This document shows, piece by piece, positions 1 to 12,429 of a DNA stretch of 64,000 nucleotides (position 1 is the first letter of the stretch; every line of letters begins with the position of its first letter). The DNA lies in contig MU401548.1 in the NCBI GenBank assembly GCA_022579005.1, positions 62,001 through 126,000 on the forward strand, written 5' to 3'. Under the pieces are notes generated by a model. That model was not told the DNA's origin and made no database searches. It saw only the letters and a list, made by a program, of their open reading frames with translations. The position numbers and the translations under genes were made by a program. Origin of the DNA: Poronia punctata. Its lineage: Eukaryota > Ascomycota > Sordariomycetes > Xylariales > Xylariaceae.

Positions 1-364
1 CCATCATGGTGTAAGACTTTCCTGCGCCAGTCTGGCCGTAGGCGAAGACTGTCCCATTGTATCCATTGAGAATATCGTCCACAGTAGGTTTAATCGAATA
101 ATCAAAGATCTCGTGTTGTTTTACTTTCATATCAAACACGCGGTCGAAGGTGAAAGAGCCAGATGCCTCATTCGACTATAATCAAAGAAAGTCAGACATA
201 GGCTGTAAAGGCCCAATAGCCGAGGCAGAGGGGGGCCGACTCACGGTAATGCTGCAGGTATCGTTGCCATCGAAGCTAACAATGGGCTCACCGCCCGATT
301 CGAGTTCGATCTTGTTCTGCGGGCGGAAGCGGGCCACGACCTTGATACTGTTTGCGCTCGACAT
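1..364 (-). CDS. kinA: Kinesin-1 heavy chain, N-terminal part (runs off the left edge)
   Basis: This is the start of the motor domain of conventional kinesin, the ATP-driven plus-end microtubule motor of the cytoplasm. Exon 1 is 245-364 (40 codons, opening MSSANSIKVVARFRPQN). The intron is 176-244, with donor GTGAGT and acceptor TATAG on the minus strand. Exon 2 is 1-175 and continues beyond the window. The phase-0 join gives residues 41-98, with FTFDRVFD, then NGYNGTVFAYGQTGAGKSYTMM; the P-loop GQTGAGKS is at about residues 87-94. The N-terminus matches the fungal conventional kinesins (Neurospora Nkin type) rather than mitotic kinesins. Only about 98 residues of a roughly 930-residue family are visible, so the neck, stalk and cargo-binding tail cannot be judged. 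Confidence 0.93.
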
Positions 365-1630
365 GGCGGGCGAGGCGTATGGGGGAATCTCTGCGTCGAA
401 AGGAGGGGGTATGCACAGCAGGTCGTCACGGCAACGAAGGGAGAAGTCTATTTCATATTATGCAACCGCATGAATGTAGGTTTGGTTCGACACAGCTCGA
501 CCGCCTGGACGGCGAACAGGCCTAAAGATGCTGGTTGGTAGCGATACCCAAGGGTCGCTGTAGAAGCGATACAGCGAAAAGAATGAATAATGGCGAAAAG
601 AGCGAAACCAGCGAGGCCAGTCCGGATACTGCTGATTCGAGTCGCGTTATAACTTGGAGGCAGCTTGTATGACAAGGTAAGCAGAGGAAGATAACTGGCT
701 AGAAACTAGAACTGTTTGTACAGAGTGTGGACTACCTAGTCAGCCTAGTCCAGCATCCAACAGTCAACAAAGTGGGTGAAAAGTGCCGTGGAGGGATTGG
801 TTGACGTTTTATGGCGGGATTCGACAGCAGAAACAAGCCCAACTCGAAACACTGTACCTGAGCTTGTAGTGGCGGTATGCCGCTAACCTAGGGGGCAGAT
901 CAGGGGAAGCCACCTTCCAATTTCTACCCCCACCTACTCTATCAGTCGACCTACAAGTACCTAGGCTGGCCGATGTCACTCACGGCTGGAACTGGGAAGG
1001 AAAATAGTGCTAATAGCTTCACACTTATTTCTGTGGCATCTCAAATTTGTCTCGGCCGAGCCATGTCATGATGATTAATCAGGCATGGAATTTCACGACT
1101 ATGGTGACGTCCTTCTTGGATACGGTCTAGGTCCAAGGGACGAGGTTGAAGGATCAATATCACTAAGTAGGCTGGGTTTACGTAGATTCCCTACGTATAC
1201 ATATCAGGTGGTTTGCTTTTATAAGTTTATATACTGCATCACTCAAATACGCTGAATGGGCCTTTTGACCTTGGAATGCCATACGGTACTATACGACCAT
1301 GAGGAATGGAGCAACAAGCTGAGACCAAACCGCTTTATGAGTTATTATAAACTAACATGCAAAACGCCGCCTCCATGCGATAGTAAATGCCATCATCCCC
1401 AACTTGTAGACCACTGTCGAGAATGCCAGCCCCACAGGTGGCCTAATCCCGTACTGCTAGTACAATGCCGCCGGTACCATAATAATATATGTCCGTAGGC
1501 CCACGATGCGTGGTTGCTGGCGCGGTTTGCCGATACCACGAAGCCAACTCTTCCTAACCTGCCAAAACGCCGATTTCGCCGGTAACTCCCGCTCCTAGGT
1601 AGTGAATCGTCCCAAATGTACCGCTATTGT
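365..1630. other. Intergenic: kinesin upstream region and RAD6 downstream region
   Basis: About 1.27 kb lies between the kinesin start codon and the RAD6 stop codon; both genes are on the minus strand. It should hold the kinesin promoter. ORFs here are short, have no recognisable domain and lack convincing splice contexts. No RNA gene or repeat was seen. Confidence 0.6.
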
Positions 1631-2289
1631 CTAATCTTCCCAACTCTTCTCTACAGTTTCCCGCACCCTCTTGGTGTATTCTTTACGGTTGTCTTTGTAG
1701 AGATTCGAGGCTTCGACATTCGCGGGGGATCCGGTGTTCGGGTCGTTTAACAAACTATTCAGGTGTTTTGGTTAGCAGGTAACACAAACATGCTCTGTCC
1801 TCGCTCATGTGCATACCTTTGTATGCTTGTCAAGATAGCAGCTACATCGTATGTGGGACTCCATCGATTCTGTAGGATGTCCAGACACAGCTCTCCAGTG
1901 GCGTAAACGTTTGGGTGGAACATCTGACTGATGAACTTGACGGCCGGCGGTTTGTTTGGGTACTGCTCCTCGAAATGCATAACAAGGCGGAAGGTACCAT
2001 CTTCAAATGGTGTGTCGGCAGGGCCAATGATCACGGCGTTCCTGGGTTTGACCAAGGGTTAGTGGGATGATGCCTTGTGTCATCGCCGGGTTAAACAGCA
2101 TCTCACCATGTCATGACATTATCGGGTACTGGGGATGCAGAGACTCCAGCAGGAGGGTCTGTCTGCATTCGCTAAATTAAAGGCATCATGTTAACAACCA
2201 TCGTACTATGGTCTAAACAATGCGCTCCCCGTTGCGGTTGACCATACCTTGAAGTCTCGCATCAAACGGCGGCGGGCAGCGGTCGACAT
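1631..2289 (-). CDS. rad6: Ubiquitin-conjugating enzyme E2, RAD6/UBC2
   Basis: This E2 ubiquitinates histone H2B (with Bre1) and PCNA (with Rad18), so it acts in transcription and post-replication DNA repair in the nucleus. Four exons join cleanly: 2248-2289, 2107-2171, 1817-2041 and 1631-1754, giving 456 nt or 151 residues, exactly the usual fungal RAD6 length. It opens [36 protein letters not shown]. The HPN motif is at residues 78-80 and the catalytic cysteine is C88 in GELCLDIL. The C-terminus ends [10 protein letters not shown], without the long acidic tail of the budding-yeast protein, as in other filamentous fungi and animals. A longer open frame across the third intron is a read-through artefact. 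Orthologues are Neurospora mus-8 and Aspergillus uvsJ. Confidence 0.97.
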
Positions 2290-3102
2290 GATGTGCGAGT
2301 GCTTCGAATCTGCAAGTTATGGTCCCGAGATGATGATACAGCAAGATGCTCCTGGCGTATAGCGTAGTCGTGATGGTGAAACTCCGTTCAAGGGAAAGGT
2401 GACAATCTTCAAAGTGGCAAAAGACGAAAGTGGTTTTTGATCTTGGACGAGTAGGTAGGGATTGAAAGGATAAAGTAGTAATATACCTAATGCTCCGTTT
2501 CACAGAGGCTCGACGTGGGCAGCGACAACGGCCGACGTTTTAGGCCACCTACTTGAATTCAGAGAGATTCCTACAATCGCTGCACTGCTCTAACGCATTC
2601 GAGTACCACGAGCTCATTGCACCAATGAAATGCGTATTTTAGTTTGATAACCGGAGAACGGTCCACAAATGTGCGTGCTACCTAGTACTTGTACTTCCTT
2701 AGGCATTATCTGCTCTTTTACCGGCCTACATAGCCATCAAATAAAAAAGAGATCTCTCATCATTGTAATAAACTGTTGGTTAGGGAATCTCGTACATTAA
2801 GGCTTGTTTTTCCTGTTTGTTGCTAACCTATCACAGTGGTAACAAATGACACAGTCAGCCACGGCCAGCCGGCAGAAACCAGGCCCAGAGGTGCCAGCAT
2901 GTACGTATAGGAATTTGTCTGATTACGAGTAGGTAGACAGATCAAGTGGTACCTGTGATAGAACGTACAGTACAGTATTCCTAGAGTCGTAGACTCGTAG
3001 ATACAATGCAAGTAGGGAATTACTAATGGTTGCTTAAATGCATGTACCGGACTAACTTTTACTGAGTGCCACTTGACGTTTCGATTGATGCGCCGATTTA
3101 AT

Positions 3103-3166
<64 letters not shown>

Positions 3167-3202
3167 GCGGGGGGGGGGCGGGGGGCGGGTAGNNNNNNNN
3201 NN
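3103..3202. repeat. Long G homopolymer running into a 10-N gap
   Basis: There are 63 uninterrupted G residues at 3103-3165, then G-rich sequence to about 3192, then ten N at 3193-3202. A roughly 95-base T-rich segment follows, then the C run at 3298-3323. This looks like two homopolymer ends at a scaffold join, so the true sequence and distance here are unknown. The poly-glycine and poly-proline open frames across it are meaningless. Confidence 0.9.
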
Positions 3203-3297
3203 GTAATTATGTTATTAATTATGGTTGTTTTAATTCATTTAATGTCATTAATTTTATTTTTTTCCTATTTTTGTTTGGTTTGTTTCGGGGTTTTTAA

Positions 3298-3323
3298 CCC
3301 CCCCCCCCCCCCCCCCCCCCCCC
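3298..3323. repeat. C homopolymer, 26 nt
   Basis: This is an uninterrupted run of 26 C beyond the N gap, complementary to the G run on its other side. It is either a real microsatellite or an assembly artefact. Confidence 0.9.
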
Positions 3324-3885
3324 AAAACAAATATGCCCGATTTCACAATACTGGGGAAAGAGACGCTCTGCACTCTGAAAGAAGATACCCAACGGCAAAG
3401 CATCTACCCATATCACTGTGTAGATACCGTGACGGGTACATTTCTACTCGTCGGCAGGGGCGTATTTGATGTACTCGACCCCCGATATGTAGGTACCGTG
3501 CGGCGTGCATGCAACTAGGTTAGGTAAGACTGGGCGACCATATTAATCATCATCACAAGCATCGGCTCGGTCGACCGGGATGGGTTAAGGCAATGTGGGA
3601 TGTTCAATTTAGGAAGTAGATTCCCCGCAAGCTCCCGCCACAAGCCGAGGATTCAACGGGTGGCGCCGGTCACCTTCTCATAATTAGAACCTCCTGTTCC
3701 TCGACACCTTGACATTCGAAGAAACTACCTATCCATTACTTTGTACATTTCACACCGCCGTTGCAAGATATCCTTTGCGATAGCTTCATCACCGCCAGGC
3801 ACCACTAGCGTCTGTCAAACCCCCGGGCCAATCCCTCGACATTTCCACCCCATACACCCAATATTACGTATTGCCAGCACAAGTC

Positions 3886-5320
<1,435 letters not shown>

Positions 5321-5971
5321 GTGTAAATGTTGTTTGTTTGTATATAATGCTTTCATTGGGTCGGGGAACATGACGAGGCGTGCCTGGCTTTCAAGTTCCA
5401 AGAATGGCGCGATGGCGAAAATATATCCAACTTGCCTAGACCACGGATACTGGTTGTTTCAATATAGGACATTTACAAGCAGCGATGAAGCGAAGCGCAT
5501 TTGTTGGGTTGGTACAGCGTAGGTGTCACAATTTTTACGTGTATGTGTATCGTGTAGGTATCTCGAATCCTCGATGAAGGATGATGTCACCCCTGATCGA
5601 AATTCATCCCGCTTCTGCTCTCTTTTCAGCTGCGAAGCTCATAGACCCTTGTCTCACTCCGTCTATAATAAGTGGATCCGACTGCAGCTACCTTTAGCGG
5701 CCTAGCCACACGTACGGCATGTGCACCATGTGGATGGAGAAGGTACCTGAAGCAAGTATGCCCAATTTGAAGCTTTTACTCGTAGCAATACGACGTAAAC
5801 AATCAATCCAATTCGACCGCGATCTGTAGAAAGAACGTCGGTCCTCAGACCAACCTCCGGCCGAGCTCGACCTATGTAACCCCGAGTCAACCTAATGTGG
5901 AAAGCGATGCACTGATTCCCGGAGTACAGTGACCAGGTATCGAAACGATTCTGGTCGCCATCAACTGCACG
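5321..5971. other. Intergenic: ERG10 3' region and CSN12 promoter
   Basis: These 650 bases separate two co-oriented genes. No recognisable ORF, RNA gene or repeat is present. Confidence 0.6.
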
Positions 5972-7622
5972 ATGTCTCTCGTCAGCCAATTCCTAGGTGG
6001 CATTCAGCATCAGCTGAAAACCCGAGACGAATATGCGCTACGCAATAGCATCCTGGTTGAGCCTCCTCTTCCACCACAGCACATAGCGCTAGCCACGGAG
6101 ATAAAGAACAGTTGCCGAAGCTCGAATGACGTGGCAAAACTTGTTGAGAAACACCTACCAGAGGAGGATGATATTCCAGAAGACCAAGTTGGCGCCTGGC
6201 CAGGATTTGTCGCTTTTATGAAAGACTACTTTGAATACTGGCGAGGCCTCAACGAGGATGACCCATTCAATACACACCAGTCGCTCATGGCTCTAACCAA
6301 GTATGTTTTGTCATTGCATCTACTGTGTCTTGGAGAATTCTAGTAACACGTGGGCATCGCCTTAGCTCCTGCACGACAGCGCTGAACCACCCGACATACG
6401 GCCCTATCATGCTCCAGACGAGCATATCGCTATGCGCCTCCCTATCCAGACTGTCGATGGTGCTCCATAAACGTCCAGACTTGACGAAGAAGCTGAAAAG
6501 GATAGACACGGGTGAAGATGACCAGGCATCGATTGTTGGCACTACGGCCGAAGTCATACAGAAGATATTCACCACCTGTCTCGCCGATCGAACTAGCCAG
6601 CGGTACGCGCAACCGGAGGGCAAAAAGATTGGCGTCTATATCTTTGCCAATTTAACGCTAAAGTTGTTGTTCGCCGTGCGTGACCGAGCTCGATAAAACG
6701 TAATGCCATGCGGTTGCTGACCATAGTGCAGTGTCGCAAAACCCATCTGGCGAAGCAGCTTTTCACCAACGTCAGCGCCAAGTCCCCTCCATTATCATAT
6801 TATCCCGCCGCGCAAAGGGTTACATACCTCTATTACCTAGGGCGGTTTCATTTCAACAACAACCACTTTGGACGAGCGTCGAGATGTCTCGAAGAAGCTT
6901 ATCTCCAAACCCCACCAAGGTTTCAGAAACATCGCCGACTTATACTCACGTACCTTGTACCTTGCAACATGTTGCTAGGCCGTCTGCCGTCACAGGCGCT
7001 TCAACGACGACCAGAGATGGAACCGATAGTCACAATATTCTCCGACTTTGCTCATGCTGTTCGCACGGGGAATTATCTTGTTTTCCAACACGCGCTCAAG
7101 ACATACGAAGACTGGTTATTGCGCAAAGGCCTCTTGCTGACCCTGACTTTCCGGCTACGGCCTCTGCTTTGGCGCTCCTTGTCCCGACGGATCTTCCTCC
7201 TTACCTACATCGCACCAACCGAGGCCGACTCCCGCAAAGCTGCGACGTTGGAACTGTCGCATCTCTTGATTACTACAGGGTATGTTCAGAAATTACTAGA
7301 AGGATACATGCCCGCCCAGGGTCAGCAGACCGGGGTAAGCTCGTCAACGCTCATCCCACCAAGTGGCGGGCCCAGGCTCCTTCGGCCAAACGAGGGATTG
7401 ATATGGGGGAACATGGCCATTACACCAGAGCATGTAGAGTCTATGGTGGCCTCTCTTTGTGCCCAAGGACTCTTACACGGTTATGTCGCCCACAGCCAGG
7501 GTCGATTTGCCATTAAAGGCGCGAAGCAGAAAGGGAGCGCTGTTGCTGCAGGTTGGCCACCTGTTTATGAGGTTCTGGCCCAAACGGACGAAGAAGTTCC
7601 AGGTTGGGTTAAAGATCCGTGA
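5972..7622 (+). CDS. csn12: PCI-domain protein, CSN12 / PCID2 (Thp1-like) family
   Basis: Members of this family are PCI-domain scaffolds, either associated with the COP9 signalosome (Csn12) or acting in TREX-2 mRNA export with Sac3 (Thp1/PCID2); the nucleus is the expected site. Exons are 5972-6300, 6366-6675 and 6732-7622, giving 1530 nt or 509 residues. The acceptor at 6365 was chosen because the nearer AG at about 6343 leads straight to a stop. The junction LFA/CRKTHLAKQLF keeps the reading frame. Family hallmarks are RVTYLYYLGRFHFNNNHFGRA (helical repeats), LTLTFRLRPLLWRSLSRR and the winged-helix end RPNEGLIWGNMAITPEHVESMVASLCAQGLLHGYVAH. The last ~180 residues correspond to the PCI module. 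The sequence alone does not decide between signalosome and TREX-2 roles. Confidence 0.9.
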
Positions 7623-7639
7623 AAGAAACATTATTATAT

Positions 7640-8240
7640 GCATGAACGCGCTCGACGTAGTTGATGACTCTGCTACACGAATTGCTATAGCGCAACCGTT
7701 TACGGAATGGGGGTACAAAAAGCCGATTCGGTGGTAGACTGGGTGCCGGTCCGTACACTAATGAGATTGGTCCCCAATATCACGGCCATATTGGCATTGC
7801 CGCAGGGTGAGTGCTACCTTGCATTCGATTGCAAGGCAGTGCGCGGCGAGTTGGATGGGCGGCGAGGTGTTAATAAAGCCGCCTCATCATTTCTGATCAG
7901 CCGTATCGCGCAACGGATAGATGAGCTTAATAAGGGTCCTTCTACGTGCTCACGACTCATAACCATCTTTGGTGGGAAAAGTATAACGATGCTGTTTCTG
8001 AATAGCAAATATCTAGATAGCCCGAGTGTTTTAGCAGAACTCGAAAGAAAAAATTCGAGCCGCTGTTAGCCAAACGACATGATGTTGGATGGTCTTTACC
8101 ATAGCGTCTCCGAAACCGAATCCTGGCACCGTTTATTCCTATTTCTCCACCAACCAAGATTGCCGTACAATGGAGGGGCTCGCCGGCTGATCACTTTACG
8201 CAACATACAGTTTAGTTTTGCCAAGAAATGGATGGATTTG
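7640..8240 (+). pseudogene. Possible decayed coding sequence of unknown family
   Basis: Three consecutive stretches in different forward frames read like coding sequence: about 7644-7737 (NALDVVDDSATRIAIAQPF), 7707-8069 (...PQGECYLAFDCKAVRGELDG...) and about 8071-8240 (...YHSVSETESWHRLFLFLHQP...). No intron borders join them convincingly and I recognise no domain. The frame changes would fit a broken gene, but chance open frames are equally possible. Confidence 0.22.
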
Positions 8241-8273
8241 TCCGTTTCATCCTAGGGTTCATGGATATACGTG

Positions 8274-8319
8274 CAGAATGCAGAATGCAGAACGCAGAAT
8301 GCAGAATGCAGAATGCAGC
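8274..8319. repeat. Heptamer minisatellite (GCAGAAT)n
   Basis: Six or so tandem copies of GCAGAAT with one variant unit (GCAGAAC) lie about 300 bp upstream of the pectin methylesterase start. This is a simple tandem repeat with no spacers. Confidence 0.85.
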
Positions 8320-8615
8320 CCGCTAGGCCGATCTCAAGCAGAAAACCCCCCGGGATTTCCCCAGATTTCCCGGTATCCTCAACCTCCGCGGCGAATCTGG
8401 AAAGTAATGTTAGGATGAGCCGAGCTAGTTGGGAAGGCATGACAATTAACATTCCGAATACATTGTTTATAGAAATGCGCTCTCCTCGCTCTCCGTCTGC
8501 ATCCCTGAATTCGAGTTGTTGTAAAGGTGACCTATTGTTTCGCCTATTGCTGTTTGCCTAGGTCAGGTTGCCGTTGAAGTGGTATCGAATAATTAGAGCG
8601 GAACTTGCACACAAC

Positions 8616-9903
8616 ATGAAGCCGTTGAGCCTGCTCCTCGGCGGCGCATCTCTCGTGCTCGCCGCGAGCCGTACCAGCCCCCCATCAGGATGTCTTCATG
8701 TCGCCCAGAGCGGCGGCTCGTTCTCAACGGTCCAATCGGCCGTCGATTCGCTGTCTACCAGCTCGGCGGACGACCAGTGCATCTTCCTCGACCAGGGCAC
8801 ATACAACGAACAGGTGTACATCGAGTCGCGCGCCGCTAAGCTGACCATCTACGGATATACGACGGATACGACGTCATACTCTGGTAACGGGGCTACCATA
8901 ACGTATAACCTCCCTGCTTCGACGGCTGGGAGCAATGATAACTCGGGCACGCTGAGGATGCATGCCGCTAATGTCAAGATTTATGTGAGTATAATAAGAT
9001 CTAATCTTATCCTGATTTTGATCTTTTCTTGCTAACGTTATTCCAAATAGAACGTAAACATTGTGAACTCTTGTAGGGTTACTTCCCCGTTTTGCGAGAC
9101 AAGAAACGGGACCATGCCAACTGTACAAGTATTAAAAGCTAACATGACTTTATAGACGGCAAGGGTAGCCAAGCAATCGCATTAAGCGCACAGGCAGACA
9201 GCGGGTACTACGGATGCCAGCTATACGGGTTCCAAGACACGCTGCTAGCGAACGAGGGCAAGCAGTATTACCACCGGTCTCTGATCACCGGCGCCACCGA
9301 CTTCATCTTCGGACAGCGGGCACAGGTATGGTTCGAGGAATGCGATATTCGGGTGCGCAATGGCGGGTATTATATCACGGGTTAGTACCCTCCCTTTTCC
9401 CCCTCCCCCTTTGTTTTGTTTGTTTTTCTAGCTGACATGTGAATAACCTAGCAAACGGCCGTGATTCATCTTCCAACCCGTCCTACTACCTCTTCAACAA
9501 CTGCGACGTCGCCCCCGCCTCGGGCGAGTCCGTCGCCGATGGTTCGTTTTATCTCGGTCGACCGTGGCGGACATATTCGCGCGTTGTGTTCCAAAGCACG
9601 TCTTTGAGCTCTGGTAAGTCTCAAGTCAAGTCCCCCACCCCACCCCACCCCATACCGTCATTGCAAAATCAATCCATCTCCCACTAACACCAAAAAGTCA
9701 TCAATGGTGCTGGCTGGCACGACTGGAACGGCGATACTGATGTGGGCAATATCTACTACGCCGAGTATGGGAACTCGGGTCCGGGCGCTAGTGGGAATCG
9801 CGTCTCGTGGTCTCAGAAGTTGAATTCTGCCGTTGACCCGTCTACGGTGCTGGGTAGTGGTTATGAGAGCGCTGCTTGGTTTGATGGAAGTTATCCAAGC
9901 TGA
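8616..9903 (+). CDS. Secreted pectin methylesterase (carbohydrate esterase family 8)
   Basis: This enzyme removes methyl esters from homogalacturonan, releasing methanol and exposing pectate to lyases and polygalacturonases; it acts outside the cell on plant walls. Five exons (8616-8984, 9051-9072, 9156-9380, 9452-9613, 9698-9903) give 984 nt or 327 residues, standard for fungal CE8. Exon 2 is only 22 nt (NVNIVNS plus one base), but its frame and the family motif NVNIVN..GKGSQA support it. A signal peptide (MKPLSLLLGGASLVLAAS) starts the protein. Active-site residues: D158 in YGCQLYGFQDTLL, D179 in GATDFIFGQ, and R242/W244 in LGRPWRTYSRVVF. The gene stands alone, without other pectinolytic genes nearby. 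Fungal PME genes are commonly induced by pectin, but no regulatory site was identified here. Confidence 0.95.
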
Positions 9904-12429
9904 AGTACGAAGTTACCATTTAGGTATCGTAAATGTTGTTTTGTGCACGGAGAGAGAGAAAAAAAGAAAAAAAATGAGGAAAAAAAAGGGAGGTAGGACC
10001 CGGTTAAAGTTACATTGGACTGGGCTGGGCTGTAAGGGGGCAAGTTTGTTGCGATACCTACTCGCACAAACGCCCAGAATGTATTTATCTCGTACTGTCA
10101 GAACTGGCATTCAATCCTCCTTCCTCTATTACGGAAAGCGAGCGAGTACGTGTAATAAAACCACCTCCTCCTTGCAGATATCACGGGTCTTTGGAGTTGG
10201 GCTGAATACCACACACAGTACGAATACGTGTACTCGTAGATCAGCGACCGGCTACCATTAAAATCATGGAATCATTTTTGTCTTCCGTCCAGTCAGCTCC
10301 GGCCCAGAAAATTTGATTCGAGACATGGAACTCGAAAAGGAACATGTGGTAAGAAAATTCTTTTTTTTTTCCTTTCCCTTTCCCTAATAACAGAAGCGGC
10401 TGATCAATTTCTCTTTTCTGCTTCAGCTAGAAAACTTCTTTTTTATTTTCTGTCCGCCCGCGCTAACGCCGGCATTTGATAGTTCTTTTCAGGGATCTTG
10501 GGAACTATTAGACTAATACAAAATAGGATATGAGAGATGACATATCCTAATACCGCCTACCACAAAATGATAGATTTATCGTAGATTAACTTTGTGTTTG
10601 TCGGGCTTGAAGGTTTATTTTCATTACGCAGGGGAAGAACTTGGGGCCCTCAGTGAGTTGTGATGCATTAAGCCGGGTAGGTACAGGTAGGTAGGTAAGT
10701 ATGTATGTATGACAGTTCTGCACAACAGTTCGAGGCACCGTTGAATGCAGGTCAATGTTGCAGCATCTGGTGCGACATAATACAGCAGTAGATGGATAAG
10801 GTAGGGAGCTTATTATACGTGCGTACGCATCGCCAAAACATATGTAACCTAGGCCAACAGGTTGGGGGGTTGGTTCTCTATCCAAAAACCAAACACCAGC
10901 AACCTTTACTCAAATACCTACCACCCTATCCTTTACCTGTTCGAAAGAGGAGGGACAGTATGATATCGTGGCATAATTTCCCCCCAGAACCCAACAATCA
11001 TGAGACTGATGAGCCACGTCGCTGATGGTGGGCTGAGTCGAAGAGAATTTTGCTTTAATTCTTCTGCAAAAGGTAATGACCGACATTTGGCATGCGCGCC
11101 TAAATCGTTTTCTTTAGTATTTACCAAACAAAAGTGAAGTGAAGTGAAGTGTTGGTGTTGGCATGCAGTTTGTGGTTGCTTGCGCAACGTGTCGGTGAGT
11201 TGTACCTGCAGTAGATATGTAGTGGGTCAATGGGGATCGACAAGCTTGCATTCGGGAGGACGCGCCCGGGTTGTTAAACTTCAGATATTGTCTCTAAGCA
11301 GTGAAACCTATGACATGCGCCCGCTTTTTGGGAAAGGAGATTGATCTTTTTTTTCGATGGCAATATGACATGTGGTATTACTCAGATCTAACTTACGTCG
11401 TAGTGTCTTTGACTATTGTTGGTGATACACATGCACAAATTCTACTTGAAATTCCATGATACCTAGAGGAATAAATCCCATAGCTTTTATCTACGAGTAC
11501 ACGCAAGTAATACTTGATATCGCAATCAGAAAGTCATGTCATATGAGCTGTTATACCTATTGGACACATTACTTTCCTGCTCAGATAGACAGTACATTGT
11601 TCTCCTTCATGTCGTCCCAAGATGGAAAAGCAGATAATTTAAGTAGTCTAGTATTAGTTTTTATAGCTCGTCATTAGTTGTCCAAGTAAAAGCTCAAAAG
11701 GCTTTTGCCCTCATTTCGTTTATCTCCAATAGGCTTGTGTGATTGGTTTACTATTTCCCACTGAATTGTATGCGACCAATCATAACCTGGCCCTCGGTCA
11801 CCTCCCATCTCCCCTTACTCTTTTGGGAAACCCCCCATCGTCAAATTCCATCGTTTTCAGGAGACAGCACATCAACGGTTCCCTAGCCGTCGACCGGGGG
11901 AGGGGCCGTCCGCTTGGGTGTCAAATGGTGAAGCTGAGTTGTTTAGTCTAGGGCCTGGGCCAGAAAGGACCCTGTCGATTCGATACCTTTCATGATCGTT
12001 CATTGGTGGTATCCTCCATGTCGTTGCAGTAGACTGTCCCTATATCGTGGGAGCAAAATGCATTCATTTCCCCAGCCAGCCCGTCCCTCGGGATCTCTCT
12101 TTCCCCTAACCTCACACTCCTTGTCGGTCGTTACGCTGGAATCGTCTCGTCGTGGTTTTCGTGTTTTCGTTCCTTTCTATACATTCGTTTTGACTCTACC
12201 ACCACGCTCACTACTATAACCACTTTTTGGAGATTATCTCCTAGTTCACTCGTTCTATACCAAACAGCAAGCAACAACGTCGTATCGAGTATCCAAACAT
12301 TCGCATACTTCTGCCTACTGTCGCAGCGATCATCGACTGGGTGCTGATCAGTCAACACGCTAAGAAGTGATCACACACATTTCCGCCATACAACGGCCAC
12401 ATATCTACACTCTTTCGAACGCGGGAAGG
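9904..12429. other. Gene-free region upstream of the SUN gene
   Basis: In these 2.5 kb, ORFs are short and without recognisable domains. Pyrimidine-rich sequence just before 12430 is typical of a fungal promoter and leader. TACTCGTA/TACGAGTA words occur at 10231 and 11492. Confidence 0.6.

Larger units (their letters stand above)
2290..3885. other. Intergenic region with assembly gap
   Basis: About 1.6 kb lies between the divergent RAD6 and ERG10 start codons and should contain both promoters. It holds the homopolymer runs and N gap listed separately, one TACGAGTA word at 2924, and no supportable gene. Confidence 0.6.

Noticed and set aside
1256..1498. 80-codon Cys/His-containing ORF
   Set aside because: Cys spacing does not match a zinc-finger pattern and the codon use is unlike the real genes; likely chance.
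3101..3469. Open frame with poly-Gly and poly-Pro
   Set aside because: Produced by the G and C homopolymers and translated through the N gap.
8274..8319. Short regular repeats that might suggest a CRISPR-like array
   Set aside because: Direct heptamer tandem repeat without spacers, in a eukaryotic nuclear genome.
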